A DNA stretch of 55,589 bases from a virus, in the IMG/VR virus record IMGVR_UViG_3300030107_006898, positions 1-55,589 of that record, one strand, 5' to 3'. Below are positions 55,170-55,589 of this stretch, piece after piece; position 1 is the stretch's first letter, and every line of letters begins with the position of its first letter. A model generated the notes under the pieces. The model saw nothing but the letters and a program-made list of their open reading frames with translations. It had not been told where the DNA came from and ran no database searches. A program made the position numbers and the translations under genes.

Positions 55170-55589
55170 GAGAATACAATGTGGGCAAGAATTGAAGATG
55201 GTAAAATAGTACAAACTCTTTCTACACCTAAATCTTTAACGATTAATGGTGTGCAATATCCAGTATCTATTTTTACAACTGCTTGGACAGATGCAGAAAG
55301 AAAAGCTATTGGTATAGTTCCTTATGTATATGAAGGTAGCTTGGTAGACAATATGTTTTATTCTACATCTGAATCTGCTCCCTCTGTTCAAGAAGATAAG
55401 GTTGTTGTAACTAGAACAAAAAAAGAAAGAGATGTAGCTAAAATCAAAGAAGCAATGCAATCTCATGTGTCTTCTACTCTTTCAAACTATCTTGAGCAAA
55501 CTGATTGGATTGTTATCAGAGAGCAAGACAACGGGACTGCCAAGCCAGCAGACCTTTCAAAGTGGCGTACAGACCTAAGAGCAAGGGCT
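55015..55589 (+). repeat. Right copy of diverged terminal duplication
   Basis: Gap-free homolog of positions 1-575 covering the fibre C-terminus and most of the assembly gene. See the left copy for the interpretation. Confidence 0.85.
55179..55589 (+). CDS. Tail fibre assembly chaperone, 5' part (runs off window)
   Basis: 137 codons open to the right edge, ATG after TAGGAG. Homolog of the 183-aa protein at 165-716: same length to the edge, divergent N-terminal half, conserved YLEQTDWIVIREQDNGTAKP. Truncated only by the window end. Joining it directly to position 1 does not give a continuous gene, so the edge is not a simple circular junction. Confidence 0.8.
   Translation, partial: MWARIEDGKIVQTLSTPKSLTINGVQYPVSIFTTAWTDAERKAIGIVPYVYEGSLVDNMFYSTSESAPSVQEDKVVVTRTKKERDVAKIKEAMQSHVSSTLSNYLEQTDWIVIREQDNGTAKPADLSKWRTDLRARA

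Noticed and set aside
1-55589. Exact direct terminal repeats marking physical genome ends
   Set aside because: The two end copies differ too much and too non-randomly; true terminal repeats of one molecule would be identical.
1-55589. Lysogeny functions (integrase, repressor, attachment site), tRNA genes, CRISPR arrays, insertion sequences
   Set aside because: No serine/tyrosine recombinase motifs, no cloverleaf sequences, no spaced direct repeats and no transposase found on reading; the small HTH protein alone is not evidence for lysogeny.

Overview
The window looks like nearly the whole genome of a tailed double-stranded DNA phage with podovirus-type (short-tail) morphology. It carries a terminase pair, an 827-aa P22-type portal, a scaffold, an HK97-fold-type major capsid protein, head-tail adaptors, several large Ala/Gly-rich ejection proteins and tail fibres. 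There is no tape-measure or sheath gene. I see no integrase, repressor, tRNA, CRISPR array or phage RNA polymerase, so it is probably a lytic phage that uses host sigma70 RNA polymerase. The holin resembles the 3-TM holins of alphaproteobacterial gene transfer agents, and many small genes are of types I associate with aquatic alphaproteobacterial phages. Host identity beyond 'Gram-negative, probably aquatic' is inference.

Layout. (1) Positions 1-10687, rightward: the end of a tail fibre, its assembly protein, a lysis cassette (XhlA-like peptide, membrane/coiled-coil protein, holin, T4-type lysozyme), a DNA-stabilisation or tail protein, and ejection proteins with a GNAT acetyltransferase among them. 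(2) Positions 10689-30425, leftward: replication and metabolism. This covers a PD-(D/E)XK nuclease, SNF2 helicase, family C DNA polymerase with a separate DnaQ exonuclease, VOC and SDR proteins, a HAD phosphatase, ThyX, an LPP20-like lipoprotein, an FAD oxidoreductase, UvrD-type helicase, archaeo-eukaryotic-type primase, an SSB-like protein and a pyrimidine-dimer-glycosylase-like protein. (3) A roughly 290-bp divergent control region at 30426-30717. (4) Positions 30718-32320, rightward: a short early operon (papain-like protein, coiled-coil protein, ArdC-type antirestriction protein) closed by a strong terminator. (5) Positions 32397-55589, rightward: packaging, portal, very small basic proteins, an unusual cassette of N-terminally tagged proteins, a GroES-like chaperonin, scaffold, capsid, adaptors and tail fibres.

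The first 575 bp and last 575 bp are homologous without indels but clearly diverged (offset 55014). The simplest reading is a circular or permuted genome of about 55.0 kb opened inside the tail-fibre module, with two different alleles at the ends. A real tandem duplication is the alternative.

Two features stand out. First, 38717-43445 encodes six consecutive or near-consecutive proteins that share an N-terminal tag beginning MAGKGK but have different bodies, including an ADP-ribosyltransferase-like domain, an HExxH-bearing domain and Tat-like signals. This resembles a set of tagged virion cargo proteins, analogous to T4 internal proteins and Alt. Second, nine genes of the two early regions carry a common leader with core TGAGAAAGGR just upstream of the start codon. 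Most of these leaders have a stem-loop of unrelated sequence before the core, and six have a promoter with 17-bp spacing.
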